Source of the DNA: Phocaeicola sartorii JCM 17136 = DSM 21941
GTDB lineage: Bacteria; Bacteroidota; Bacteroidia; Bacteroidales; Bacteroidaceae
Assembly (NCBI RefSeq): GCF_000614185.1
Contig: NZ_BAKM01000001.1
Location: 62,001-126,000 of the forward strand
Direction: 5' to 3'
DNA: 64,000 nt
Shown here: piece after piece, positions 17,576 to 27,428 of the stretch
Layout: every line of letters starts with the position of its first letter
How positions within the stretch are numbered: the stretch's first letter is position 1
Position numbers and translations under genes: made by a program
The notes under the pieces: model-generated
Seen by the model: only the letters and a program-made list of their open reading frames with translations
Database searches by the model: none
Told to the model about the DNA's origin: nothing

Positions 17576-18579
17576 GCTCTCCCCACCGTTACTTCGTTCA
17601 CCAAAGGTTTACCTTCTGCAAAGTCTTTCACATTCTGCAAAGTAGTCTGAGCAATATTCGTCATGGCTTCTTTGGTAAAAAACGCCTGATGGGAGGTCAC
17701 AATCACATTGTTGAAAGACAGAAGACGGGCCAAGGTGTCATCATCAATAATCTTATCGGACTTATCTTCATAGAAATAAGGCTCCTCTTCCTCATATACA
17801 TCCAGGCCGGCATATCCCACCTTCTTGGTCTTCAGCCCCTCTATCAAGGCATTGGTATGAATCAGCTGTCCGCGCCCCGTATTGATAATCATCACTCCGT
17901 CTTTCATTTTACTGATGGAATAATCGTTTATCAGATATTTGGTCTGTTCTGTCAATGGACAGTGCAGCGAAATGATATCCGAGCTATGATAAAGTTCGTC
18001 CAGGGTACAATAAACCACCTGATGCTCACGGGCAAAATTATAATCGGGATAGAGGTCGTAGGCTAGCACATTCATGCCGAATCCGCGTAATATCTGAATC
18101 AGAATCCTGGCGATCTTACCCGTACCGATAATTCCGGCAGTCTTGCCATGCATATCAAATCCCATCAGTCCGTGCAAAGAAAAGTTTCCATCGCGTGTGC
18201 GCATCGTGGCACGGGCAATCTTACGGTTGAGCGACAACATCAATGCCACTGTAAATTCGGCAACAGCATAAGGCGAATACGCCGGCACCCGCAACACTTT
18301 CATCTTACCTGCCGTTGCCGCCAAATCCACATTATTATACCCCGCGCATCTTAAAGCCAACAGTTTAACGCCATTATCCGCCATCGCCCGGATCACTTCG
18401 GCATCAGCCGTATCGTTTACAAAGATGCAGACCGCATCCACTCCTTTGGTCAGCACCACATTATTCATATTCAGATGGCCTTTGTAATACCTGATATCAA
18501 AGCCAAATTTCTCATTAGCCTCCGTAAACGAGCGTTCGTCGTAGGGTTTCGTGTCGTAAAAAGCTATTTTGTAAGCCAT
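17572..18579 (-). CDS. ldhA: D-lactate dehydrogenase (2-hydroxyacid dehydrogenase)
   Basis: A 335-residue NAD-dependent D-2-hydroxyacid dehydrogenase. The Rossmann motif is GTGKIA (residues 152-157). Catalytic residues are Arg 236 in NTGRG, Glu near 265 in DVYEEE and His 297 in TSHQAFFT. The start MAYKIAFYDTKPYDERSF matches fermentative D-LDH, which reduces pyruvate to D-lactate in the cytoplasm. An ATG at 18594 would add five residues. It is convergent with the DUF3843 gene, and Maf lies upstream on the same strand. Confidence 0.85.
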   Translation of the reverse strand: MAYKIAFYDTKPYDERSFTEANEKFGFDIRYYKGHLNMNNVVLTKGVDAVCIFVNDTADAEVIRAMADNGVKLLALRCAGYNNVDLAATAGKMKVLRVPAYSPYAVAEFTVALMLSLNRKIARATMRTRDGNFSLHGLMGFDMHGKTAGIIGTGKIARILIQILRGFGMNVLAYDLYPDYNFAREHQVVYCTLDELYHSSDIISLHCPLTEQTKYLINDYSISKMKDGVMIINTGRGQLIHTNALIEGLKTKKVGYAGLDVYEEEEPYFYEDKSDKIIDDDTLARLLSFNNVIVTSHQAFFTKEAMTNIAQTTLQNVKDFAEGKPLVNEVTVGRA

Positions 18580-18646
18580 AATCGTTTTTTTCATTTATAG
18601 TTCATATAAATAACAAAAACACGTCCCCCACGGTTCACCTACAGAC

Positions 18647-19245
18647 TTACAGTTTTTTCAGTTCCGTGTACAAGCGCTGCACCGGAAGTCCCATCACATT
18701 GAAGTAACTGCCCGATATTCCGCGGACGCCGATAAAGCCTATCCACTCTTGCACACCATAAGAGCCGGCCTTATCCATCGGCTTGTAAGCCGGATATAAT
18801 AATCGATCTCCTCATCGGAGAGTTCCGCAAACGTCACTTCCGTCACAGCGGAAAAACTTCGCTGATCCCCGGCTGTGGTCAGACAAACACCGGTTATCAC
18901 CTGATGAGTCCTGCCGGAAAGTTTCCGTAACATTTGCCGTGCGTCTTCCTCATCACGAGGCTTGCCCATGACTACCCCGTCCAGCCACACAATGGTATCG
19001 GCAGTGATAATCAGCTCGTCCGGATGCATGGAATCCCGGTAAGCGGCCGCTTTCTCACAAGCTATATATAAAGGTATCTCCTCCGCTGTCAATGTGTCCG
19101 GATAAGTTTCCTCTATACCGGGCAACGTCTTCACCTCATATTTTATACCCAAGCCGGACAACAGCTCCTTGCGTCGCGGAGAATTGGAAGCAAGGATGAT
19201 TTTATATCTTTCTAAATTTTCCAACATGACTTTTCTTTGTTTCAT
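18647..19245 (-). pseudogene. maf: Maf family nucleotide pyrophosphatase, frameshifted
   Basis: The N-terminal part has the Maf motif ILASNSPRRKELLSGLGI and the metal and substrate residues ADTIVWLDG. In the given frame it ends early (YYIRLTSRWIR). Adding one base near 18795 restores PAYKPMDKAGSYGVQEWIGF...GSYFNVMGLPVQRLYTELKK, the normal Maf C-terminus, with a stop at 18647. Full length is then about 199 residues. Maf proteins hydrolyse non-canonical nucleoside triphosphates such as dTTP/UTP analogues. The start overlaps the KdsC-like stop (TAATG). The break is most likely a sequencing deletion. Confidence 0.85.
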
Positions 19246-19763
19246 TACCACCCGAAGGCCTTTTCATGAGACATCCATTTCCCCTGAGCCTTCAATACCT
19301 GCTCCACCACATCACGGCCGCAGCCACAGCCTCCGTTACGATGAGAAATATAAATGGCCGTCTCCTTTATCTCAGGAGCCGCATCGGCAGGGCAACAGGG
19401 CAGACCGCACAAACGCATCACCTCATAATCGGGAATATCATCGCCCATATAAAGTATCTCTTCATCCTGCAATCCGTACTTTTCCTTCAAATGGGCATAT
19501 TCCCGGGTCTTTACCGCAGCCGCCAGATAGACATCCTTAATGCCCAGACCTTCATAACGCTTACGCACCGCCTCGGTATTTCCACCGGTAATGATGGCAA
19601 CATGCAGCCCGCACTTCACTGCCAACTGCAACGCATACCCGTCCTTGATATTGACTGTACGCATAGGTTCGCCATCGGGGTGCAAATAAATCGTCTCCGT
19701 ACTCAGCACTCCGTCCACATCGAATACCAATGCCTTTATCTTCTTTAAATCATAATTTATCAT
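19245..19763 (-). CDS. kdsC: KdsC-like HAD phosphatase
   Basis: A 172-residue HAD hydrolase without a cap domain. Motif I is VFDVDGVLS (Asp 15, Asp 17), motif II AIITGGN, and motif [14 protein letters not shown]. This is the layout of 3-deoxy-D-manno-octulosonate 8-phosphate phosphatase, which removes phosphate from Kdo-8-P in lipid A core synthesis. The C-terminal [17 protein letters not shown] is also typical. It lies between the DUF2520 gene and maf in a tight minus-strand operon. Confidence 0.85.
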   Translation of the reverse strand: MINYDLKKIKALVFDVDGVLSTETIYLHPDGEPMRTVNIKDGYALQLAVKCGLHVAIITGGNTEAVRKRYEGLGIKDVYLAAAVKTREYAHLKEKYGLQDEEILYMGDDIPDYEVMRLCGLPCCPADAAPEIKETAIYISHRNGGCGCGRDVVEQVLKAQGKWMSHEKAFGW

Positions 19764-19768
19764 ACCAC

Positions 19769-20577
19769 TTATGAATTATTCTTCCCCTCATTCACCGGAA
19801 CGGCAGACAAAGGAAGATGATGAATACTTTTACTTATCTTTTCATACAATTCCTGCAAAGGCTCCTCATCCGCCAACATCTCCAAATGTTTGCTTATTAC
19901 GTTTTCATCGTAGCGCACAGCCGGCCCTGTCTGAGCCTGCACGGGAGACAGCTCATGTACTTTGCCGGCGGTTTCATCTATCAGCGGAAGCATCACTTCG
20001 AAAGGAATCCCCTGCTTTTCCAGTATATGTGAGCTTAATGCATACATGTGGTTAGCAAAATTACAGGCAAAGACCGCCGCCAGATGCAAATGCCTACGCT
20101 GGCAGGAAGTCGCCTCGTACACTTTAGGCTGAGACGGGCCGCTACCATACGCAGCAATTCCAGCTCTGCCGGAGAAGACGCTTCTATAAAAAAAGGTACA
20201 GCATTGAAATCCACTTCGCGCTGTCTGCTAAAAGTCTGCATAGGATAAAGTACCCCATAACGTTCCACCAGTCCCTTCCACAAATCCATAGGCATACTGC
20301 CCGCCGTATGTACAAACAAAGCCTGTTCCCTTCCTTTTGCCAATACAGGAGCCAATTGCCGCAAAACAGCATCTTTCAGCGCCACAATATACAAATCGGC
20401 ATCCCGGCGTATCTCATCCGGTACCACTGTGTAGTCCGCCGAAAGTCTGGCGGCCAAGACAGAAGCGGATTCCTCTGTGCGGCTGTACACCTGCAAAACA
20501 AGACAACCCGCCTTTTGTAAAGCGATTCCCAAATGAGTCGCCACATTGCCGGCCCCTATCAAAACTATTTTCATCAT
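19769..20577 (-). pseudogene. Rossmann-like/DUF2520 protein, frameshifted
   Basis: The start MMKIVLIGAGNVATHLGIAL carries the dinucleotide-binding GAGNVA motif, and the C-terminal half has the DUF2520 pattern YEATSCQRRHLHLAAVFACN with FANHMYALSS. The two halves lie in different frames. One added base near 20117 joins them (SLK-VYEATS), giving ~269 residues. These proteins resemble ProC/NADP-dependent reductases, but their reaction is not known. The start overlaps the upstream membrane-protein stop (ATGA). Sequencing error is the likely cause of the break. Confidence 0.8.
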
Positions 20578-20900
20578 CGAGTCGAAACTAAATATAAAAT
20601 AACGCCCAACAGCAACAAGGCTGCCGGCAATAAATAAGCGGACATTTGTCCCAACAGAGCTATCACCAAACCAATATTCAATATCAGCCATATACTCACC
20701 AGTACAATTCCTACCGACTTGTCGGCCTTGAACCAAAGGAAAATAACAGCCGCATACAGCAACAGATTATCTTTCTGCATCACCCAAGGCAGCCCGTGTG
20801 AGGCAAATCCTATAAACTTGTCGATAAGATAAAGGATCCCCATCACAATGAGAAACACCGCAAAAGCCTTATATGTATCCTTATGATTGACAGCAGCCAC
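20574..20900 (-). CDS. Small membrane protein
   Basis: A 108-residue protein with four hydrophobic helices (AFAVFLIVMGILYLIDKF, LLLYAAVIFLWF, IVLVSIWLILNIGLVIALL, YLLPAALLLLGVILYLV). It has no recognised domain. It sits between a nitroreductase gene (2 bases upstream) and the DUF2520 gene, which it overlaps by four bases, so it belongs to the same operon. Function unknown. Confidence 0.65.
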   Translation of the reverse strand: MAAVNHKDTYKAFAVFLIVMGILYLIDKFIGFASHGLPWVMQKDNLLLYAAVIFLWFKADKSVGIVLVSIWLILNIGLVIALLGQMSAYLLPAALLLLGVILYLVSTR

Positions 20901-20902
20901 TT

Positions 20903-21439
20903 TTACTTGCCTCCATATTTATTGAGATGAATTTTCTCCCATTGTAAATGGTCTTCGTCAAAAGGCTTGCGCTCCATGCCCTTATGCCCTACTGCAATGA
21001 TGGAAACCACCTGCAACTGCAAAGGAATGTCAAGCAACGTATGCACATATTCTCCCGAAGGCATTCCAGTAGCGGTAAAACGTTCACGTACTTGTATCCA
21101 GCAACTTCCCAATCCCAAATCTTCTGCCTGCAACTGGATCATGATGGAAGCAACCGCCGCGTCTTCAATCCAGACATCACTGGCCAACGGATCAGCCATC
21201 ACAACCACAGCCATAGCAGCATCCGACAGAAAAGCCGCCCCCATCTCCTTACAATGGGAAAGTTTTTCCAACATATCCTTATCATCCACCACGATGAACT
21301 GCCAGCAATTGCTGCGTTTAGACGACGGAGACATCAGGGCAGCCTTCAACAAAGCGACCACTTCTTCCTGTGTCAACTCCTGATCCGTGAACTTACGCAT
21401 ACTGCGTCTGTTCTTTATTAAGTCACTAAATTGTTCCAT
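20903..21439 (-). CDS. Nitroreductase family protein
   Basis: A 178-residue FMN-dependent nitroreductase-fold protein. The N-terminal RRSMRKFTDQELTQEEV and the SSKRSNCWQFIVVDD stretch are the FMN phosphate- and ribityl-binding motifs. GLGSCWIQVRER and IIAVGHKGMERKPFDEDHL form the usual C-terminal part. It probably reduces quinone or nitro compounds with NAD(P)H. It is the first gene of the minus-strand run that continues through the DUF2520, kdsC and maf genes. Confidence 0.85.
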   Translation of the reverse strand: MEQFSDLIKNRRSMRKFTDQELTQEEVVALLKAALMSPSSKRSNCWQFIVVDDKDMLEKLSHCKEMGAAFLSDAAMAVVVMADPLASDVWIEDAAVASIMIQLQAEDLGLGSCWIQVRERFTATGMPSGEYVHTLLDIPLQLQVVSIIAVGHKGMERKPFDEDHLQWEKIHLNKYGGK

Positions 21440-21509
21440 AATATACTCAGTTAATTTATTTTATGGCACAAATATACAACTAGAATGTGGATTGATAAAC
21501 AAAAAACAA

Positions 21510-21517
21510 TAAATTTG
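21510..21517 (+). promoter_or_regulatory. Possible -7 box before acetyltransferase gene
   Basis: TAAATTTG matches TAnnTTTG, but it ends only nine bases before the ATG at 21527. The transcript would then be nearly leaderless, or the true start may be further downstream. Confidence 0.25.
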
Positions 21518-21526
21518 CAGCTGGAG

Positions 21527-22505
21527 ATGCCTGTCAGACTAAGTACATATCGCAAAGGAAATGCCATTCCCACCTTCCGGGAACAAACATATTCCATTCC
21601 ACGGAGTTGTTTCATGTCTTTGAAATGACGCGGGGATACGAACCGCTGCTCATCGTAGCCTATATAGGAGACCGCCCTGTGGGAAAACTGCTGGCTGTCA
21701 TCCGGAAGAGTGTGCGCCTGTTCCCCCTTCCATCATCAAGCGATGCGAGATTTATGGCACGGGCGAGTATTTTGATGAAGAGCAGAACAAGGAAGATCTG
21801 TTTGGCGAGATGTTGGAGCATCTCACCAACGAAGTTTCGCGCAAATCGTTTCTCATCGAGTTCCGCAACCTGGAAAATCCGCTGTTCGGATACAAAGCAT
21901 TCAGAAAGAACAACTATTTCGCCATCAATTGGCTAAGGGTACGCAATTCACTGCACAGTAAAGCACCCTACGAACGGCTGAGCATGTCTCGCAGAAGACA
22001 GATAAACAAAGCATTAAGAAACGGTGCCATTATGGAAGTAGCCGACAATGAGAAAGATATACATGATTTCTCACGAATGCTGAAAAAAGCCTATTCCTCA
22101 CAAGTGAGAAAACATTTTCCGGACATTGACTTTTTCCGGCTACTGGCATGGCAAAACCCTGAAAAAGAATTAGCTAAAGTATTTCTGGTGAAATACAAAG
22201 ACAAAATCATAGGTGGCTCCATCTGTCTTTTTTCAAAAGAAAGTGCTTATCTGTGGTTCTCGGGAGGTATGCGGAAGACCTATGCATACCTTTATCCCGG
22301 TATCCTGGCCGTATGGGCACCTGTCACCTATGCTCACGAAAAAGGATATACACATTTGGAATTCATGGATGCAGGGTTGCCGTTCAAAAAACACGGCTAC
22401 AGAGACTTCATACTCCGCTTTGGCGGCAAGCAGAGCAGCACGCGCCGCTGGTTCCGCTTCAGTTGGGAATGGCTGAACACACTCTTGTGCAAATTCTATA
22501 TTTAA
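21527..22505 (+). pseudogene. GNAT/FemAB-like acyltransferase, two frameshifts
   Basis: A protein of ~326 residues split over three frames. Segment one is MPVRLSTYRKGNAIP. After one added base near 21575 it reads LPGTNIFHSTELFHVFEMTR...VGKLLAVIRKS. After one added C in the C5 tract at 21723-21727 it reads FPPSIIKRCEIYGTG...MLEHLTNEVSRKSFLIEFRN and so on. The C-terminal half (IIGGSICLFSKESAYLWFSGGM...YTHLEFMDAGLPF) has the fold signature of GNAT/FemAB-like acyltransferases. Substrate unknown. Both breaks look like missing bases in short runs, so the gene is probably intact in the cell. Confidence 0.7.
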
Positions 22506-22661
22506 CTCATTTTTGTCTTTTTGTTTAAAGTGTTGTGAAGCATCTCGCAAATAAGAAATAAAATTGAGGAAATATTTCTTTATTTAACTCGAAATTGCTT
22601 TCTTTGTGCAGTTTTATCTGAAAACTTGAGTATAAAACCAAACTATTAAAATTATAAGATC

Positions 22662-23074
22662 ATGAAAATCTCACACATTGAACACCTGGCATTGCCGTGA
22701 AGAGCATTGAAGAGGCCCTACCGTATTATGAAAACGTATTAGGTCTGAAATGCTACAATATCGAAACTGTAGAGGATCAGAAAGTTAAAACCGCCTTTCT
22801 GAAAGTAGGTGATGTTAAAATAGAACTGCTGGAACCTACAAGCCCCGAAAGTACGATTGCAAAATTCATTGAAAAGAACAATGGAAACGGGGGTATGCAT
22901 CACCTGGCTTTTGCAGTGGAAGATGGTGTGGCAAATGCATTGGCCGAAGCGGAAACCACCGGTATCCGTCTCATTGACAAAGCTCCCCGTAAAGGTGCTG
23001 AAGGTTTGCATATCGCTTTTTTACACCCCAAATCAACATTAGGTGTCCTGACCGAGCTTTGCGAAAAACCATAA
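22662..23074 (+). pseudogene. mce: Methylmalonyl-CoA epimerase, frameshifted near its start
   Basis: This is a glyoxalase-fold protein of ~137 residues. The start MKISHIEHL is followed, after one missing G at 22688-22689, by GIAVKSIEEALPYYENVLGL. The metal-binding His in IEHLGIAV and in GMHHLAFAV and the C-terminal Glu in LTELCEKP are present. The enzyme interconverts (R)- and (S)-methylmalonyl-CoA in the succinate-to-propionate pathway. The decarboxylase alpha gene follows 101 bases later, so they form one functional cluster. The frameshift is almost certainly an error, as the enzyme is central. Confidence 0.88.
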
Positions 23075-23175
23075 AAACGAGATTTGACTATTCATGATTG
23101 AAGTCAGTTCATTCAGTGTGACTCAAACGTAAATAGAAATATTTTTTAATCGTAAATTGTAAAATCATAAGTAAA

Positions 23176-24729
23176 ATGAGCAATCAACTTGAAAAAATAA
23201 AAGAGCTTATCGAACGCCGGGCTACAGCACGTATGGGTGGAGGTGATAAAGCAATTGCAAAACAGCATGATAAAGGAAAATATACAGCGCGCGAACGCAT
23301 AGCCATGTTGCTGGACGAAGGCAGTTTTGAAGAAATGGATATGTTCGTGGAACACAGATGCACCAATTTCGGTATGGAGAAAAAACATTATCCGGGTGAC
23401 GGTGTGGTAACTGGTTGCGGTACCATAGAAGGACGTTTGGTTTACATCTTCGCACAGGATTTCACTGTTTCCGCGGGCTCTCTTTCAGAAACAATGTCTC
23501 TGAAGATCTGCAAAATAATGGATCAGGCCATGAAGATGGGTGCTCCCTGTATCGGCATCAACGACTCGGGTGGCGCACGTATTCAGGAAGGTATCAACGC
23601 ATTGGCCGGTTATGCCGAAATTTTCCAACGCAACATCCTTGCTTCCGGTGTGATTCCACAAATATCCGGTATCTTCGGTCCTTGTGCCGGCGGTGCTGTT
23701 TACTCTCCTGCCCTGACAGACTTCACATTGATGATGGAAGGCACATCCTACATGTTCCTTACCGGACCGAAAGTGGTAAAGACTGTTACAGGCGAAGATG
23801 TGAGCCAGGAAAACCTGGGGGGTGCAAGCGTCCATTCAACCAAATCCGGTGTTACTCATTTCACTGCCAAGACAGAAGAAGAAGGTCTGGCCATGATCCG
23901 CAAATTGTTAAGCTATATTCCTCAGAACAATTTGGAAGAGGCTCCATACGTAGATTGTTCCGATCCTATCGATCGTCTGGAAGATTCCTTGAACGAGATT
24001 ATCCCCGACAGCCCCAACAAACCATACGATATGTATGAGGTGATCAGCGCCATCGTAGATAATGGTGAATTCCTGGAAGTACAGCCGGATTATGCTAAAA
24101 ATATCATTATCGGTTTCGCACGCTTCAACGGACAGTCTGTAGGTATTGTTGCAAACCAGCCGAAGTATCTGGCAGGTGTGCTTGACAGCAATGCATCACG
24201 TAAAGGCGCACGTTTTGTACGTTTCTGTGATGCTTTCAATATACCTCTTGTTTCATTGGTAGATGTTCCGGGCTTCCTTCCGGGTACAGGACAAGAATAC
24301 AACGGTGTAATCTTGCATGGTGCCAAGTTACTGTATGCCTACGGTGAAGCTACTGTGCCCAAGGTAACTATTACGCTACGTAAATCATACGGCGGTTCTC
24401 ATATTGTAATGAGCTGTAAGCAACTTCGCGGTGACATGAACTATGCATGGCCCACAGCCGAAATTGCAGTAATGGGTGGTGCAGGCGCAGTAGAAGTATT
24501 GTACGCACGCGAAGCGAAAGAACAGGAAAACCCCGCCGCATTCCTGGCCGAAAAAGAAGCAGAATACACCAAGTTGTTCGCCAATCCTTATAATGCAGCT
24601 AAATATGGTTACATTGATGATGTGATAGAACCGCGTAATACCCGTTTCCGCATCATCCGTGCATTGCAACAGTTGCAGACTAAGAAATTGAGTAACCCGG
24701 CCAAGAAGCATGGTAATATTCCTCTTTAA
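23176..24729 (+). CDS. mmdA: Methylmalonyl-CoA decarboxylase alpha subunit (carboxyltransferase)
   Basis: A 517-residue acyl-CoA carboxyltransferase of the PCC-beta/MmdA type. [19 protein letters not shown] is the N-terminal motif, [19 protein letters not shown] and [19 protein letters not shown] form the acyl-CoA and biotin sites, and a second crotonase-like half runs from ~residue 280 ([19 protein letters not shown]...[18 protein letters not shown]). In this cluster it moves the carboxyl group of methylmalonyl-CoA to biotin, releasing propionyl-CoA. OadG-like, biotin-carrier and beta subunits follow on the same strand. Confidence 0.92.
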   Translation: MSNQLEKIKELIERRATARMGGGDKAIAKQHDKGKYTARERIAMLLDEGSFEEMDMFVEHRCTNFGMEKKHYPGDGVVTGCGTIEGRLVYIFAQDFTVSAGSLSETMSLKICKIMDQAMKMGAPCIGINDSGGARIQEGINALAGYAEIFQRNILASGVIPQISGIFGPCAGGAVYSPALTDFTLMMEGTSYMFLTGPKVVKTVTGEDVSQENLGGASVHSTKSGVTHFTAKTEEEGLAMIRKLLSYIPQNNLEEAPYVDCSDPIDRLEDSLNEIIPDSPNKPYDMYEVISAIVDNGEFLEVQPDYAKNIIIGFARFNGQSVGIVANQPKYLAGVLDSNASRKGARFVRFCDAFNIPLVSLVDVPGFLPGTGQEYNGVILHGAKLLYAYGEATVPKVTITLRKSYGGSHIVMSCKQLRGDMNYAWPTAEIAVMGGAGAVEVLYAREAKEQENPAAFLAEKEAEYTKLFANPYNAAKYGYIDDVIEPRNTRFRIIRALQQLQTKKLSNPAKKHGNIPL

Positions 24730-24756
24730 TTAAAAATTAAAAATTGAGAATTGAAC

Positions 24757-25686
24757 ATGAAGAATTTAAATATAGGAATATTCCTTTCCTTGCTGCTGAT
24801 GGTGGGTTTATGTTCTTGTGGAGAACGGAAATCGAACACCAAGCTGGTACTGAATGAAGTGCTGATTGAAAATGAAAGCAATTTTCAGGATGATTACGGA
24901 ATACACAGCGCATGGATCGAAATATTCAACAGATCATTTGGTAGCGCAGACCTTGCCGGTTGTTTACTGAGAGTGAGCAGCCAGCCTGGCGACACTGCTA
25001 CTTATTTTATCCCGAAAGGTGATGTGCTGACTTCAGTCAAACCTCGCCAGCACGCTTTATTCTGGGCAGACGGTGAGCCTAACCGTGGTACTTTCCATAC
25101 TAATTTTACGCTGAATGCCACAACCGATAATTGGATTGGATTGTATGACTCAGGCAAAAAATTATTGGATCAGATAACCGTTCCGGCAGGCACACTGCAA
25201 GCAAACCAATCATACGCACGTATCAGCGATGCGGCAGATGAATGGGAAGTGAAAGGTGCCAGTGCAGACAAGTATGTGACTCCGAGCACCAACAACAAGA
25301 CCATCAACAGTCATGCGAAGATGGAGAAATTCGAAGAGCACGACGGTAATGGTATCGGTATGGCTATCTCTGCCATGAGCGTAGTATTCAGCGGTCTTCT
25401 TTTACTTTTTATTCTCTTCAAATGTGTAGGCAAGATATCTGTCAACCTGAGCAAACGTAATGCCATGAAGGTAAAAGGTATCACCGACAAGCAAGAAGCC
25501 AAAGAAAAGAAATTGGGTGAGGCTCCGGGCGAAGTATTCGCCGCAATCGCTATGGCTATGCACGAAATGCAAAGCGATGTACACGATGTGGAAGAAACCG
25601 TCCTTACCATCACCCGTGTAAAACGCAGTTATTCACCGTGGAGTTCTAAGATTTATACCTTGCGTGAAACTCCCCACAAAAAGTAA
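24757..25686 (+). CDS. OadG-family gamma subunit fused to lamin-tail-like lipoprotein domain
   Basis: A 309-residue protein with two parts. The N-terminus is a lipoprotein leader (LCSC, Cys 21) followed by a lamin-tail-like beta domain (LVLNEVLIENESNFQDDYG...SAWIEIFNRSFGSADLAGCLL). Near residue 205 comes one membrane helix (SAMSVVFSGLLLLFILFKCV), then a cytoplasmic tail like OadG gamma subunits. I chose the ATG at 24757 over an upstream TTG. The gamma subunit anchors and stabilises the sodium-pumping decarboxylase. The extra surface-like domain is specific to Bacteroidota as far as I know. Confidence 0.75.
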   Translation: MKNLNIGIFLSLLLMVGLCSCGERKSNTKLVLNEVLIENESNFQDDYGIHSAWIEIFNRSFGSADLAGCLLRVSSQPGDTATYFIPKGDVLTSVKPRQHALFWADGEPNRGTFHTNFTLNATTDNWIGLYDSGKKLLDQITVPAGTLQANQSYARISDAADEWEVKGASADKYVTPSTNNKTINSHAKMEKFEEHDGNGIGMAISAMSVVFSGLLLLFILFKCVGKISVNLSKRNAMKVKGITDKQEAKEKKLGEAPGEVFAAIAMAMHEMQSDVHDVEETVLTITRVKRSYSPWSSKIYTLRETPHKK

Positions 25687-25709
25687 GTCACCAATAAAAA
25701 GATAAAACG

Positions 25710-26140
25710 ATGAAAGAATATAAATATAAGATCAACGGTAACGTATATAAAGTTGCCATTGGAGATATAGAAGATAATATCGCTCATGTTGAAGTGAACG
25801 GTACTCCTTACAAAGTGGAAATGGAAAAAGCTCCGAAAGCTGCCGCTAAACCGGTAGTTCGCCCTGTAGCAAAGACTCCTGCTCCGGCACCGGCTCCGGT
25901 AGTGAAACCTGCTGCCGCCTCTACAGGAAAATCGGGTGTCAAATCTCCGTTGCCTGGTGTAATCCTTGATATCAAGGTAAATGTTGCGATGCCGTAAAGA
26001 AAGGACAAACCATCATTATCCTTGAAGCCATGAAGATGGAAAACAACATCAATGCCGACAAAGACGGTAAGATTACCGCTGTCAATGTTAGTAAAGGAGA
26101 ATCTGTTCTTGAAGGTACTGACCTTGTAATTATTGAATAA
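25710..26140 (+). pseudogene. Biotin carboxyl carrier subunit, frameshifted
   Basis: A 143-residue carrier. It has an N-terminal cap (MKEYKYKINGNVYKVAIGDI), an Ala/Pro linker rich in APAPAP, and a C-terminal biotinyl domain starting VKSPLPGVILDIKVNV. One missing G at about 25986 interrupts it. With the base restored it continues GDAVKKGQTIIILEAMKMEN, where the Lys in EAMKMEN is the biotinylation site. It carries the carboxyl group from MmdA to the beta subunit. The beta-subunit gene starts two bases after its stop. The break is probably a sequencing deletion. Confidence 0.88.
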
Positions 26141-26141
26141 T

Positions 26142-27302
26142 ATGGGAGATTTTATTACTTTTATTGGAAACAATCTTGCCGATTTCTGGACTTATACGGG
26201 ATTTGCCAACGCTACTTCCGGGCATATCGCAATGATCCTGATAGGCTTGATATTCATATACTTGGCCATTGCCAAGGAATTTGAGCCGATGTTGCTCATC
26301 CCCATCGGTTTCGGTATTTTGATTGGCAATATTCCTTTCAACATGGAAGCCGGACTGAAAGTCGGTATCTATGAGGAAGGTTCTGTACTTAACATTCTGT
26401 ACCAAGGAGTTACCTCCGGATGGTATCCGCCGCTCATCTTCCTGGGTATCGGTGCAATGACGGACTTCTCGGCATTGATTTCGAACCCCAAGCTGATGCT
26501 GATCGGTGCTGCCGCCCAATTTGGTATCTTTGGTGCATACATGACTGCCCTAGCCATCGGTTTCGACCCGATGCAGGCCGGTGCTATCGGCATCATCGGT
26601 GGTGCGGACGGTCCTACGGCCATCTTCCTGTCATCCAAGCTGGCACCTAATCTGATGGGGGCAATTGCGGTATCAGCCTATTCGTATATGGCATTGGTAC
26701 CGGTTATCCAGCCGCCTATCATGCGCCTGCTTACCACCAAGCACGAACGCTTAATCCGTATGAAACCACCGCGTGTTGTTTCTCATACAGAAAAAGTAAT
26801 GTTCCCTATCATCGGTTTGTTACTTACTTGTTTCCTCGTTCCGTCAGGTTTACCTTTGCTGGGTATGCTATTCTTTGGTAACCTGTTGAAAGAAAGTGGT
26901 GTGACACGTCGTTTGGCAGAAACTGCCCGTGGTCCGCTGATTGATACAATCACTATCTTGTTAGGACTGACAGTCGGAGCTTCCACTCAGGCTTCAGAGT
27001 TCCTGACCACCGACTCTTTATGGATTTTCGGTTTGGGAGCCTTCTCCTTCATCATTGCAACAGCATCGGGTGTAATCTTCGTGAAGTTGTTTAACTTGGT
27101 ATTGGGCAAGGATAATAAGATCAATCCACTTATCGGTAATGCCGGTGTATCCGCCGTTCCCGACTCGGCACGTATATCTCAGGTGATCGGTTTGGAATAC
27201 GATCCTACCAACTACTTGCTGATGCACGCCATGGGTCCGAATGTGGCAGGTGTGATCGGTTCCGCCGTAGCAGCCGGTATTTTGCTTGGATTCTTGATGT
27301 AA
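26142..27302 (+). CDS. Sodium-pumping decarboxylase beta subunit (OadB/MmdB)
   Basis: A 386-residue integral membrane protein with about ten helices, starting MGDFITFIGNNLADFWTYTG. It has the beta-subunit motifs GVTSGWYPPLIFLGIGAMTDF, IGIIGGADGPTAIFLSSKL, in which the Asp of GGADGPT is part of the sodium site, and PLIGNAGVSAVPDSARISQ near the end. It decarboxylates carboxybiotin and exports Na+ across the inner membrane. It is the last gene of the cluster, and a strong terminator follows at 27325. Confidence 0.92.
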   Translation: MGDFITFIGNNLADFWTYTGFANATSGHIAMILIGLIFIYLAIAKEFEPMLLIPIGFGILIGNIPFNMEAGLKVGIYEEGSVLNILYQGVTSGWYPPLIFLGIGAMTDFSALISNPKLMLIGAAAQFGIFGAYMTALAIGFDPMQAGAIGIIGGADGPTAIFLSSKLAPNLMGAIAVSAYSYMALVPVIQPPIMRLLTTKHERLIRMKPPRVVSHTEKVMFPIIGLLLTCFLVPSGLPLLGMLFFGNLLKESGVTRRLAETARGPLIDTITILLGLTVGASTQASEFLTTDSLWIFGLGAFSFIIATASGVIFVKLFNLVLGKDNKINPLIGNAGVSAVPDSARISQVIGLEYDPTNYLLMHAMGPNVAGVIGSAVAAGILLGFLM

Positions 27303-27324
27303 TTTCAATTCATTGAACCATAAT

Positions 27325-27366
27325 AAAAGTAGGAGAAAATAAAAGTAGTTTTCTCCTACTTTTATT
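27325..27366 (+). terminator. Terminator of the decarboxylase cluster
   Basis: AAAAGTAGGAGAAAA at 27325-27339 pairs perfectly with TTTTCTCCTACTTTT at 27349-27363, followed by ATTTTC. The symmetric A/T flanks let it serve the convergent gene too. Confidence 0.85.
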
Positions 27367-27428
27367 TTCTCCTACTCACAATCCCCCACATGCCTTCCGG
27401 CACGTGACACAGGAACTTTTCCGGTTAC

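Noticed and set aside
23146..23835. Several antisense open frames across mmdA
   Set aside because: They mirror the codon pattern of a highly conserved gene on the other strand and have no features of their own.
24728..24750. AATTAAAAATTAAAAATTGAG repeat-like stretch before the OadG-like gene
   Set aside because: Simple A/T-rich filler common in Bacteroides intergenic DNA; no pairing or conserved box.
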